From contig NC_088316.1 in the NCBI RefSeq assembly GCF_910592395.1, forward strand, positions 12,402,001 to 12,466,000: a stretch of DNA of 64,000 nt, in the 5' to 3' direction. This document shows, piece after piece, positions 1-12,800 of this stretch. The notes below the pieces were generated by a model. The model was given only the letters and a program-made list of their open reading frames with translations. It had not been told where the DNA came from and searched no databases. The translations under genes and the position numbers were made by a program. Every line of letters begins with the position of its first letter. Within the stretch, counting starts at the first letter, position 1. This DNA comes from Lineus longissimus. Lineage: Eukaryota > Nemertea > Pilidiophora > Heteronemertea > Lineidae.

Positions 1-265
1 TACTTCAAAATAAATGGGCTGCCAGCATAAAACATGGGAGGCTGTTCTTGGGACTCTGATCCCTGATATTGGCTGGAACTTGAAATCTGAGAGCAAATAA
101 AAATACTTCAAAATAAACGGGCTGCTCACACAAAACATGGGGGGCGGTTCGCGGGACTCTGATCCCTGATATTTGCTAGAACTTGAAATCTTACTTAAAA
201 ATAAACGGGCTGCCCATATAAAACATGGGAGGCTATTCTCTGGACTCTGACCCCAGATATTGGCA
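1..265. repeat. Tandem repeat, about 3 copies
   Basis: Three degenerate copies of a unit of roughly 80-110 bp begin with TACTTCAAAATAAA and contain AAACATGGGAGGC and GGACTCTGATCCCTGATATT. It lies in the intron upstream of the first visible exon. Confidence 0.75.
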
Positions 266-673
266 CTCACATTGTTTTGAAAGTGTTCCAATTGCTTTAG
301 GATTTCAAGTTTCAGCCGGAATGGTGGTGCCTTTGGTCAACCCTTAACTTGACAGGGGAACTTTTGAATTTAAGGCACACAGATGACGTTAACTTTTTAA
401 GTTGAATAAAACACTCTTTAAATGTCACAATCAGAACATCTGCCCTTCCCGTGCACCAATCAAATGAGACTGGCAGTTAATTAGAGGCAGTATTCATCTG
501 GCCTATCCCTGCAGATCTGCTGTTAGAATTGTCTACCTGCTCAGCTATTCTGTTTATAAACCTCACTCATTTGATCACAGTGCTTTTTATTGAACATGAA
601 GAATACGAGGTGAAGCTATGCACAGTAGAACCTCTCTATTTATAATAAAGTGTCATAAAATCGTACTTTTCAG
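266..673 (+). other. Intron end upstream of first visible exon
   Basis: No coding segment seen. It contains a remnant of the CAGTAGAACCTCTCT element at about 621-640. It ends in the TTTTCAG acceptor at 667-673. Confidence 0.5.
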
Positions 674-819
674 GAAATGTGATAAGATGGGGACAGCAGA
701 TCAGATTACGCCACATGGTCACGCGGCGCTACCTGTGCGTGAACTCTGACCTTGAGGTCGACCTTACGACAGATCACCGAGATCCACGAGCAGTGTTCAG
801 ACTACATCCTGTCAAAAAG
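674..819 (+). CDS. Channel exon 1: MIR-type repeat
   Basis: Begins after TTTTCAG with two bases completing a codon and ends in phase 0 before GTGAGG. It encodes IRLRHMVTRRYLCVNS and AVFRLHP, the pattern of a MIR repeat in the ligand-binding beta-trefoil (compare F/LRLRH..TGRYL and IFEL in IP3R). Confidence 0.9.
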
Positions 820-3800
820 GTGAGGTTTTAGCGAGTTAAACAGCACAGTTAGATGCCCCATTTGATTATACAGTGGTAGTGGACACACTTTCTCGTGAGG
901 ACACAAGTTGTGGTCCGAAATTTGGTCTTTCTATTCAGTCTGACCTCTCAATTCGAGACACCTCTCTATCAAGGACGGCACTTGCCATCCTGAGGGTGTC
1001 CGTAATAGAGAGGTTCAACTATACTGTACCTTCGTCTCTCCATTTTTCAGGAGGTAGACGAGATTAAGTTTGAGAGTTACGCGAGGATTGAACATGAGTT
1101 GACAGGCAGGTGGCTTCATGCTCTTAAAGATGTCGAGTACGTCCCGCGAGAGAAGAGATTGGCACAGTTCGAATCATTGCGTGGCATAGAGTGTGATGAA
1201 GCACAACTTCATGAGGTAAGTTAAATTTGAGGGGGGTGTAAACAGTTTGTGTAATTTTCTACAGGCATAATGCTATAAAAACTCAAGTGATGCACATTGC
1301 CGATCTCGATGGCCTAGTGGTTAAGGTGGCCGCCTCGTGAACGGAAGGTCGAAGGTTCAAGGCCCATTGGTAACCTCTTTCCGATGCGACCAGTTGGTTA
1401 GCCGCCAGCTAGTTAAATATAGGGTACAAGCTGCCTTCTTGCCAGGTGCCTGGCATAAGAGATAGGAGTTTGGAAGTAACGAGTGTCTCATAAGCCAAAA
1501 GCTGGCTGGTCCTTTCATCAGGGGTGACACTATAATCAACAAACTTTACATTGTTCCCAAAACAAAGTTAGGAAGGACATTTTTTAGGCCTGATGGCGAG
1601 GAAAAGCCGATTACTTATCTGTTATATGCAAAGCCTGCACCAGAGAAAACCTTTTTTGGAAGATTTGCGATGATTGGAACATACGCCTTCCTTGTAGTGT
1701 TCTTGTATGACAAACTCAGTCAAATACTCTAAATAAGCATGCAGCGATTGGAAAAATTGATGCAGGTACCCATTGTATACAGAAAACGGGCATGATTGAC
1801 TTTTGGCAGCGCCTGGCATTAGAAATAGGGAACAAAAGATAGTTGAACCAGCAGTAAATATATTTGAATGAACGGCGTAAACCTTTAAGGTTAGATGTTT
1901 TTAAAATCTGTCATCAGCCGTATCTTGCCTTTTCAGATCTCAACAGAATGTGACCAGCAATACGACGATGCATTTTCCCTCCAGCAGTGCATGCAGGAAC
2001 ACGTCAGTATATTCAACTACGTGGCCGGGACCGTGCCTTTTATCAAGAATCTCATAGCCGATGTAAGTTTGTTGGGGTTGTTATATTAGATTTGATGCCT
2101 TTATGTCCAGCTGTAGTCATGTACTGAGTTAGAGTACACAGGCAAAGGTATCCGTCCACGGATAGTTGACGGCCCATGGACATTCAGGCCACGGAGGTCC
2201 ATGGATGGAACATTCATGATTATCACCAGTGACGTTTTACAACTGGTAAATCCAAAATGAGACACTCAAGATTGGCCACAAAACGATATGTAAAGCATTA
2301 AAGAGTGGCAGCATTCAAACCTATGGAAAATAAAAATAAATTGGCCGAGTTTAATACCTGTATTCCATCATAAAATAGAGTCTATGATGGCCCATCATAG
2401 AGTCTATAACGGATTCCATCAACTATCCACGGATACCCCTTGGACGCTCCATCCACGGAGGTCCATCCATGGATAGCTGATGGAGATCATCAATCAGCTA
2501 TCCATGGATGGCCCATGGATGGAGCGTTCATGATTAATCCCCATCAACTATCCGTGGGCCGAAACTTTTGCCTGTGTATATGATACATGTACATAGGAAC
2601 CTCCCTTAGCAGACACCTCTCTATTAAGGACAACCTATCTATTAAGGACACTAGTTTTGGTCCCAAATTGGTAGTTTCTATTCAATTTGACCCCTCTAAT
2701 CAGGATACCTCTCTATTAAGGACACTAGTTTTGGTCCCAAATTGGTAGTTTCTATTCAATTTGACCTCTCTAATCAGGACACCTCTCTATTAAGGACAGC
2801 ACTTGCCAGTCCCGAAGGTGTCCTTAATAGAGAGGTTCTACTGTACATGCAAAGCCCATTCTACAATGTAAATTGCAATCAAGGCCTGTTAGAATTCTGT
2901 TTCACGCATCGTGATATATTTCAGTTAACAAACGGAAAAACTCTTCACGCGGTCGAGACGCACAGAGTAACGGAAGCTTTGACCGAGCTCACAAACTTCC
3001 TCTATGTGACAGGCTTACCAGAGAAACCACGACAAAAGTTGCTGCGAAATCTTAGGGTAGGCATTGTCATTTACTAATTAGTCCTCTTTTAGAAGTTAAG
3101 GTCAGCTGGGCTATCGCCAGAGCCGTCAACGGCTCATGTGGCCAGAGCTAATCCTGGCTTCCATAGCATTAAGCAACTAGGAGTATCACTCCCCCTGAAT
3201 AGGATGCCGGTCTATCACAGGTAACTTCCCAGGCAAGCCTGGTACCCATTTTAATACTCCTGGGTGGAGAGAAGCCAGTGGGGTTAAGTGCCTTGCACAA
3301 GGACACAAAGATGAAACAGTGTTGATCCGTCTGAGTATCGAACCTATGACCTCCTGGTTATAAGCCTGGCGCTCTAACCACTCTGCCACTGATCCCTCTT
3401 TAGTCATTTACTAATTAGTGTCTAAAAATTGATAAAATCCGCAGGTCCTGGGTTCCAGTGTAGGGCTAATGCAAGGCTCTTTCCTTGGATTGGACAGTGC
3501 TACGGATTGTAGCAAGAATGTATAGACTTATAACTCCAATCAGATATGTCAGATCAAAATCACTGAACCTGCATTATACAAATCTTTTTGCTCCAGTGAG
3601 CTAGACCAAACACCTCCTTTTTTTTAGTTATGTACATCTAATTCCCAATTCCATATCTCCAGGTTCTGGATCTCCTAATGGAGTTACTAAAGTTTCCGCT
3701 GCGAGGGACGAGGCATCGCATCTATCTGACGTCCATCTTCAAGAAAGCCTATGACGTGCTCCATGCCTACATGGCCGGCAACAGTCGTAAGAACGCACTC

Positions 3801-6800
3801 TATATGGCCAAGTACATGGGCTTCTTCTACACACAGCTCAACCAAAGGGTAAGGAGAGGGTCAATTTAAAGGAAACCTTTTGCGAAACGGTTTTCAAAGT
3901 GAGGAGTTTTGAACAGCCCTGTTAAAACCTAAGGCAGGAATAGGCTTCCATTGACAGTAAACTCCGGTTCATTATGAATCTAGATGTTTTAGAATTCTGA
4001 CAAGGTTGGATCATAATAGTTAGAAAAAAGGTCCGAGTAAGGCCCCCTTTATGTTGTCACCTCAATTTTACTGAGTCTTTGCTGAATGACAACTAGGCAG
4101 GAACCATTAACTCGTAAATGTACTTTTCACAGGTTGATGGCCACATTCCTGGGCATGTGCAGCCAATGACAACGGTGCTATTTCGAAAAATCTATTTGAC
4201 CATTCCTTCTGTGACTTTCGTTCCAGGGAGACATCGGTCTCAATGTCGCTCAGATGGTGATGGAGCTAATCAAAGACAATCGTAAGGTGGTCGACCGCCT
4301 CTCGCACACTGATATCGATATCTTCGTCTCGCTGCTAAAGAAGAACAAGAACTATCGCTACTTGGACATGTTGAACGTGTTGTGCGTCTGTGATGGGGTG
4401 GCCCTGCCGGAGAATCAAAACTACATCACGCAGAAGTGGCTCTGCGGCGACAGGGTAAGATGACGTTTTTGAAAGTTTGTTTGATAGTTCCTTCCTCGAG
4501 ATGTCGAACCAAACCGGAGACCCTGGATACGCAGAGGTGGCGATACAATATCGCGCAATGTTAGTTCAAGGCTTCGATCATGACGAAGGCCAATAGACAG
4601 TTTGTGAAAATACATTTCGGCCATTTTGAAAATACATTTTCATCGGCAGCGTAAGTTGACCATGACATGAAAGTCATGTTTTAAATCAAATCATCACCAA
4701 AAGCATTCAAAATATCATGATAATTGGAAGACATGGTCAACTTCAAGTAAATTGCTTGCATAAGCTTGTCTATCGTTACTCTTATGCCAAATTATTGGTA
4801 AACATACGTTGCCTGTGAAATGGGCTTTTCAAAATGGCCGAAATTTATTTGTGCAGGTTGTCTATTCAAAGAATTTCGTGACACGTAGTATCAGTTGTAA
4901 TACAATTAAACCTTAACGACACCTCAAGTTTAAATTCCCATCTCCCAATTTCCAGGACGGTGTCTACTTGGTCTCATTTGGTGCGGACGTCCCTGGCTGG
5001 CCGGCCAGTAAGAGTAATATTCTTTACATCACTAAAGACAATGGGAAAACTAGAAGTGAAGTCCGTAGTTTTTGTGATGTAAGTCGGTGAACTCGTCAGT
5101 GGCCGCAGAAGCTAACTGTCGGTGTTTTGTTGTGTAGTTGTTGTCATGGTAACAGCACTAAATGTATTAACATCTTGTTTCTTTTAGTTATAGGAGTTTG
5201 TTTCAATACCGTAAAGTGGGGTGAAGTTGGCCCTGGGGGGTGAAATTACCCCCAACTCCCAAAAACTTATTTGGGCTAAACAATTATAAGTTTAGCTTTA
5301 CTGAGTAATCTTGTGGCTTACTGATATTTTTTTTATAGCTGACTGAGTTATCTTTTAGCTGACTGAGTTGTCTTTTTATAGCTAACTGGGATATCTTTTA
5401 GCTGATTGAGATATCTTTGATAGCCAACTGAGTTCTCTTTAGTTACTGATATCTTTTTGTTGCCGACACAGTTATCTTTTAGCTAACTGAGTTGTCTTTT
5501 TATAGCCTCATGTCACTGAGTTCTCTTCTAGCTCACTGAGTTATCTTTTAGCAATTAAACTGAACTATTTTTTAGCTAACTGAGATATCTTAGCCAACTG
5601 GGTTATCTTAAACATCTCTTTGTGCAGAGATTTTAATAGCTGACATAGAAGATGTACATGTACCATCAATGGTTCTAGTTGTAGGGTGGAAAATGTGGGA
5701 CCATTTCACCCCAGTATGGCCCAATGTCACCCCATCTCTACTGTACCCTTTTTCTCTTTAGACACTGCATCCATCACGAAACAACGAAAATCTACTGTTA
5801 CAGTAAAAATTACACAACCCCTGTCACATGCAACATTTGCGATTCATTCTGTTTGAAATGAATTTTAGATGCAGCTCTCCCATGAAATTTACAAGCCAAG
5901 AGGTTTTGAGTACATGCTGTCATGTCTGGGAGTTGAGCAGAAAAAGTCTGTTGAGCTGAAAAAGTCTGTTGTCAAGATGCTAATATAATTTTGTCGAAAT
6001 GTCAAGTATGCCATGTGTGTCACGAGAAAACGTATTGAAACAACTTTTTATTCCACAAATAATGTAACGCCTCCGCTCACACTCATTCACTTCCCTGCCA
6101 AATGTGCATAGGCAACCCAAGGATTCCCACAAGGGAGCAAATTTTCCAAAAAGCACAAGGGCTATTCACAGTCAGTATTGAAAATGTATTTCAGCGGAAG
6201 GACAGGTGAATTTCAACCATTTTTCACCAGGAGTTGTTGATTGCCCACCCCCCTTGACCCATGCCCCCCTCTGCCTGGGGAAGCCTATGAGATTTAGAAG
6301 ATTCGCCTCCTTGTTTTGCTTCAGAAAGTAAACACAACACACTGGCTTGTAATTTTAGAGTAGAAAAAATCTAACTCAGATCCTGTTTGTAATGCTTGAC
6401 AAATTAGAAACTATAACCCCACACACATGACACACTACACATGCAGATGTGGACGTCTGCTCTCAATGTATCAGTCAGATGTCTATGGCAGCCTTCTGTC
6501 GGAGATCGTTGACACAGATGTCTGCAGACAGGCTTTAGGTGGCTCTCCGACAAACAATGGAAGAATACTTGGAAGCCATACTTCAAATGGAACAATCCAA
6601 TGTCATCGAAGATTTTTTTGAGGTAACATGTGTCTTTTGTTGCCTGTCATGATAATCTATGGAGGTTTACAGAGATTAAGTCACATTGTCACGTTCCATT
6701 TCATGCGTCATATCTCACAATTCGTGTGAAATAAAATTCCGAAGCAACAGATTGAGACCTTAGTAATCCCCAGTTTGGAAATGAGTATTATTTCACACGT

Positions 6801-9800
6801 GTCACGTGACTTGTGACCTACAGAACGTGACGATGTGACTTCCATGTAAACTCGGATATGGCCATAGGAGACACCTAATGCGCCCCTCACAGGATACATG
6901 TACCTCTTAATATTTAACTGGACTCTTTCTATTCTAGATGGCCTTACACCCATCCACGACCCATGGCACCAGCGTGTTGTTGATTGTAGCACACTCAAAT
7001 GCTATTCTGTTCCTAAGTGTTGTTGGCTGTGCACAAAAATCCTGTCCCTGCTGTTACACTGTCATTTTGTTCCACGTTATTGAGCATGAATTTTATTTAT
7101 ATAGATGGATATCTGATGACGTCACAGCAAATTTGTAAACATCTCTTCAACATGCATGCTTTCATTAGGAAAATATGCGAGAAACCGTCCCCCAGTTGAG
7201 ATTTCTCTGGATAACATGATGATGCTTAAACAATGATGTACGGCTGTTTTTATGAAACAGTCATATCCAAGTTTTATTCTGAAATAACCAGCAAGTCACG
7301 AGATAGGCCAGAAAAACTCGTTGTATCCAAGTCACACCAACAACGATCGCGAGATCGAGTCACACCGACTCTGTTGAGCGTCATATGCACAAACAAGGAG
7401 AATTGTAAATCATGCGTGACGTCGATCAGAATGTATATTTTGGGCCACTATACTGAAGGTGGAATGAAGTGGGTAGGGGACAATCCTTGTCTTGAACTAG
7501 TTGAAGATCTGGTACTGCTTGGTAATAATTTCATGCTTTCAGTTGACAGGATACTCACACTCCAATAGATGCACCAACCAGCCCCACCTATTACACACAC
7601 ACACACACAGTGGCTGTGCCACAACTTCTATCTAACGCTTCATCCATGCATTAACGCCACCTATACACTAACTCTTTCAGAGTGGTATCATTCTAACTGA
7701 TTTAGGCCTTAACATTGGTCGGGAAACCCGCCGAGATATCATCTATGTGTCGCTTGATGGCGGGAATGCCTGGAATCTGCTTTACGAGTTCTGCGATGTA
7801 AGTTGAGACGTTTTGGCGAACCAAAAAACTGATTAGTTTCAGAGTTTCCTAGTCTTCTTGAAGCTTCAAGGGTTAAAGTTCAATCACGCAATTCTGATGT
7901 GACTGCAGATCAGTTGGTGAATGTTACCCCTGATGTTCATGTAGAATGCTCGGCTTGAAAAAATGCTTGGTTTTGGAAGACTTTCCGAAAATCTAATTTC
8001 AATGCAATTTTTTTCCAAACGGCCTTGACACTATAAAGTCTTCATACTCTGACCTTCAATACCCTTAATGGTTTGACATTCTATTATCTTAGTTGTTGTC
8101 GCTTGACCTTTGGATGTTTTGTTGTTGTTAGATTACATGTAGATGTTGTCAAAAACTTTAAGATATGCGCTTATTTTTCTTTACCATGTTTACAGCAAAC
8201 ATGGTAAGGGATCATCTCCAAATCATTCGTAGAAATTCGCTTTAAGTTGATGTTGTATGATGCAAAGAATACTCAATTGTCAGTGTTGTAATTTTGATTT
8301 TGAATCATTGCATTTTGTTTCGAAATATGATGTTGTTGATATTGAAATTGCCGTTGTTTTTGAAGACGTTACATCACTGAAATGAAATCGGGCAATAATG
8401 TGTGGACCCTTATCCCTGATATCGTGACAATATTGAACATGGTTGTTGAGCTTGCAGTCAAGGCCGAAAAACCTCAAACCTTTGCCGTCATGTTAACTAT
8501 CAAAATCTCCTCCGTCTTGGGAACCAGGTGGTTTCCATCGGCAACGTCACACTAGCTTTCGACGTTATGTTACGTTACGTCCGACGTTATATTACGTTAC
8601 GTCATGGCCCAAAATTTCCCTCTGCTTGTTTTACATAAAGAATTTCTTTCACGGTGGATTTAAAAACTTCTAGAGACATGGGTATGAAATTTTCACAGAT
8701 GAGCAAGTGACACAAAAACTATGTGCTTGGCGAGAAAAAAAATCCCCATGTCTTCTTAAATGAGTGGTCTTGTAATACATTGTGTACATTATAAGCATTG
8801 TAGAGCCTGGTAACATACAGTCCAAATCACAATTGACCGCCAGTAAATCGAGTCATTGGTGCGTTAGTGGCGTGTCATTGACACGCAACCCATTACGTAG
8901 GTCACGCGTCAGTCATGCGTAGGTCGCCTGTGATATACGTGAAACATAGAGATAAGCGTGTCATTGCTGCGTCATTGGCGCGCAACTCAGTGCATACGTC
9001 GTGTGTCACTGACGCGAAGCACAATGGATGTCAATTGTGATTAGGACTGTGCCTTGTGATGGAAAAAAACGTGAGGTAGCCGAAAATCACCACCTGTTTT
9101 GGAGCCATATAGGTTGACTTTGATAAAATATTTCATGCAATGTTTAAAATACGTAACTCCACTTTTCCATCTCATATATCTTACCGTTTCGTAACCTCTA
9201 GCATTCCCGAGAGGAATTCAGTGAAGAAGACTACCAGTTCTTAGTACACCAGTTAGATCTACTGGGAAAAATTTGCTATGTGAGTAATTTTCTCCTGATT
9301 TAGATATTTTTTGCTCCAGGCTCTTTGGCCAAAAGGTCACCAGTTACTAGTCATGGTTAACCATCTGTGCAGCTAAGACCTGCTCAACTGCGTACTTCCA
9401 CCTATCAAATCCCCGTGTCTTTTGCGCTTACACCTATGAATTGCCGTGTCTAAATAGACCCGTGTGTCAAATCCCCGTGTCTATTAGCCCCATCGAGCTC
9501 GATGGGGCTAATCGGGGGCTAATTTAGACCCGTGTTCAACACAGGTTTTTTTATAGGTGGAATCTGAATAGACACGGCAATTGCAAGTTCTACGATCCGG
9601 CGACAGATGGCGCAGTGTAGTTGCCTCGGTATTGCGAATGCGAAATCCCCCTCCGACGGGAAAGAAACACAGGAGAGCTCCCTACCTACAGCGCACCTGT
9701 CGCCGGGGCTATTAACCATTATCTAACACCACTGATAGGTGCAAGTGCACCCCGGGTTTTTTGACACACGGCGAAGACACGGGTCTTGAAAAAATACGGG

Positions 9801-12800
9801 GTTTTATGATAGGTGGAACTACGACTATAGATTATAGATTCTTTAATCCACACTTGATAAAACCAATTAATTCAGCATTGCTTGGGTACCTCATAAAATC
9901 ATGAATAATTTGGATGTTGAGATTGGGAGACCCCTATTGGTGACTCTATGTAACTTAATCTAGCCTACTTTACTGCTCCGTAAAGACTCCCCTTCAAGTT
10001 TTTTGTCAAACTATCGTCTTTCATTAATTTTGATGAATTCCTTTATAGGGTGGCAATGTGTCAGCTATTGAGAAGATTACAGAGGAGTTGAAACTGCTGA
10101 CATGGGAGCAGGCATTCTACTGCATGAAGCAGGAGCTACTGCCAGAGGCCTTGCGAGCTCAATACTGCAGCCTCATCATCGGTAGGTGTGGTCAGATAGA
10201 CAAGAATGTAGATTTGGACTGGCCAGCCTCTGATCCCACACGTGACTTAGTCTGCAGCCCCTTCGTCTCGGTTCATGTTGGTGGTTTTATACGAATCCAA
10301 ATCCTTCACCCATCTCGTAAATGGTGTTGGCTCTCTCTCCACAACTTTGCTTTTGTTCCCAATCTACTGACTAAGTCACTTGTGAGATCAGAGTCAGGCC
10401 TGTACGACATCTAGCGGTCTGACATCTTACTTCTGAAGAAGAATGGTAAAAACCATTTGCAACATCAAGGTGATCGTTAACATTGATTGTAAAAATTGAC
10501 ATTTTATTGTTACATATTTCACGATCAGATAAATGTTTGCACAGATAAATCCTTTGATGGTGTGTGGAATTGATGAAATTTTAAACTTTTCTCCAGCACT
10601 TGTTCATGGTGTAAGGAATAGAGAGGATAATGTTGGAGGTACATATAGTTGTCATAGTTCACACTAAACTGTGAAGACCAGCTTTTAACATTTCACATTC
10701 TGCTTCCTGCTAAGCAATACTTGTGAACTAACTTTCGTAAAGAATTATTAACCCAAAAACTGCCGAAACACTTTGTAGTTTGTGCAAATCAGTGTTGTTG
10801 TGCTGTTAGACATTTACCCGGTAGCCCTTTACCCTCCAAACACGCGTGGGCGCCTGCTGCTTTTCCCTCCAAATGCCCATGGACACTCGCAGCTTTTTCC
10901 TTCAAATGCCCGTGGACGCCCGCGATTTAGGTGACATCTGACATGCTGAATCAAAACATCGTTCTACTTGAGCCGATGTTCAAAGCCAAACTTCTGCTCA
11001 GTCAATTGAGTTATCTGTTTATACTGATGAGTGCTACTAGAAATTTCATGTTGAAATTGCACATTTTTAGGCATTTTTCTTTAGACACAGATGGAAAAAA
11101 GATCAAAACACTGGGTTTATAAGACTTTGAATATGCTATTACATGTAGGTGTCTCCTGCTTGCATGCTTACACAACATCTCCAGCCTGCACAACATCTAA
11201 TCTATATAGTCACAGGGTCAAAGATTTTTTGATGAATTAGACAAAAGATGAGGTTAATTGTTCCATTGGCATAAACATTCCATTCCTCCAATGCAGCTGA
11301 TTAATGACTGACCTTCTAAATGGTCGAAAGGTTCCAATAAATTTGGCCTCCCTGCAGCTGATAAAAAATTGGCCTTCTTCTTATAGTTGAAAGCTTCAAA
11401 TGAAGAGCTTTCAAATATTGACTGCCTTTCAACAAGCTTAGCCTAGCCTAAAATCATGTTTAATTGATATGTTGCTATTCATCTTATCCATTAGCTGGCC
11501 GCCATAGTTAATAGATATTGCAATCGTTTTCAATGACCCAAAAAATGTCATTGATGATGCATTTTTGGTTACAACTGTCCTGCTGATCAAGTCTGACGAT
11601 TGTTTTCTCTTCTAGGGCTGTTCGTTGACATCGGAATGAACCGCACGGCCACGGATCACATCAGCTTGGCCTTTGTCTACGAGGATGTGGGGAATGTTGG
11701 CTCCATCAAGAAATATGTTGATTCTGTAAGCATATCACTTTACTTGCATGTGATCATCTTGACCACCAAGGTTTTTGCATCTCACCCGGCTACATTTAAA
11801 GGGGGTATAAAATGAGAGGGAAAATAAACAGCCATTTGGTTTAAAGTCTTCACTTCTGCAGTAAATTGGGTTATAAATGCCCCTCTTTATGTCTAACTTG
11901 ATTGGTACTAGTCTTTTAAGTTGAATACCTATAAACCGGTCAGTTTCACTGTACAGGGTGGCCCAGAATTATTTTCCCTGTGTCCCATGATTTGGAAACA
12001 GGTTATTGTAAAGCCCACATGTAAAATGTAAAATACTCCAAATCGTGCGACCTGGGAAAAATAATTCTGGGCCACCCTGTAGCGTATCAATAAATGAATT
12101 TATGCACATTGAACCGTTGGATGAGTTCTCAAAAACGACATTTACATTGTAAATTCCGATTCTGTTTCCAGATGAAGTCCGAAGTGAGCGAGATGTTCCC
12201 CTCCCTCCGTGATTGGATCACCGCATTCCTCGAGGAAAACAAAGGCATGATAGCCGCCCATCCTGGCCACAATCTCCTCATCGCACAGGTGCTACGTTTG
12301 GTGCAATTCTTGGTCGAGTACGGTTACTATGGCGATTCCAACGACATTCGACAGCTGATGCAGCCACTGATAAACCTGCTCGATGGCCGGAATGATAAAC
12401 CGGTTTCCATTGCCAAGAGTTAGTATGATTCTTTATTTAGTAAATTGTGTAAAATATTGTAATTACTATAACTTTAGCTGTGTAAAATACTCAATACTGT
12501 GTAGGCACTATTTAGCCGGTTAACCACTCACTGCCGCAATACAATTGTTCTTACCTTACCGTTCTGCCGGAATTAATTTCGGGAAAACATCATTTTTCGT
12601 CTCTGCAGCGGCCATCAATCAAGTGCTGCCAGCTGGTGTATTTGTGAAGAACAAAGCCTCCTCAGTTACAGTCTACGATGGGGATTCCCCACAATTGTTT
12701 GAAAAGGGGTTTTAGTACATGTGGATGGCTGACGTATATATACGTCTAGCGGCAGAGCAGTTCAGATATAGTTCACGTATATACACGTCTTACGGCATTA

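Noticed and set aside
1298-1372. tRNA gene
   Set aside because: A and B boxes are present but arms do not close into a cloverleaf and a SINE body follows.
3186-3407. 73-codon minus-strand frame
   Set aside because: Translation of the antisense SINE with its tRNA-like head.
10182-10414. Extension of exon 10 through its donor
   Set aside because: Open by chance; exon 11 continues the IP3R-like alignment in the correct phase, so the GTAGGT donor at 10182 is preferred.
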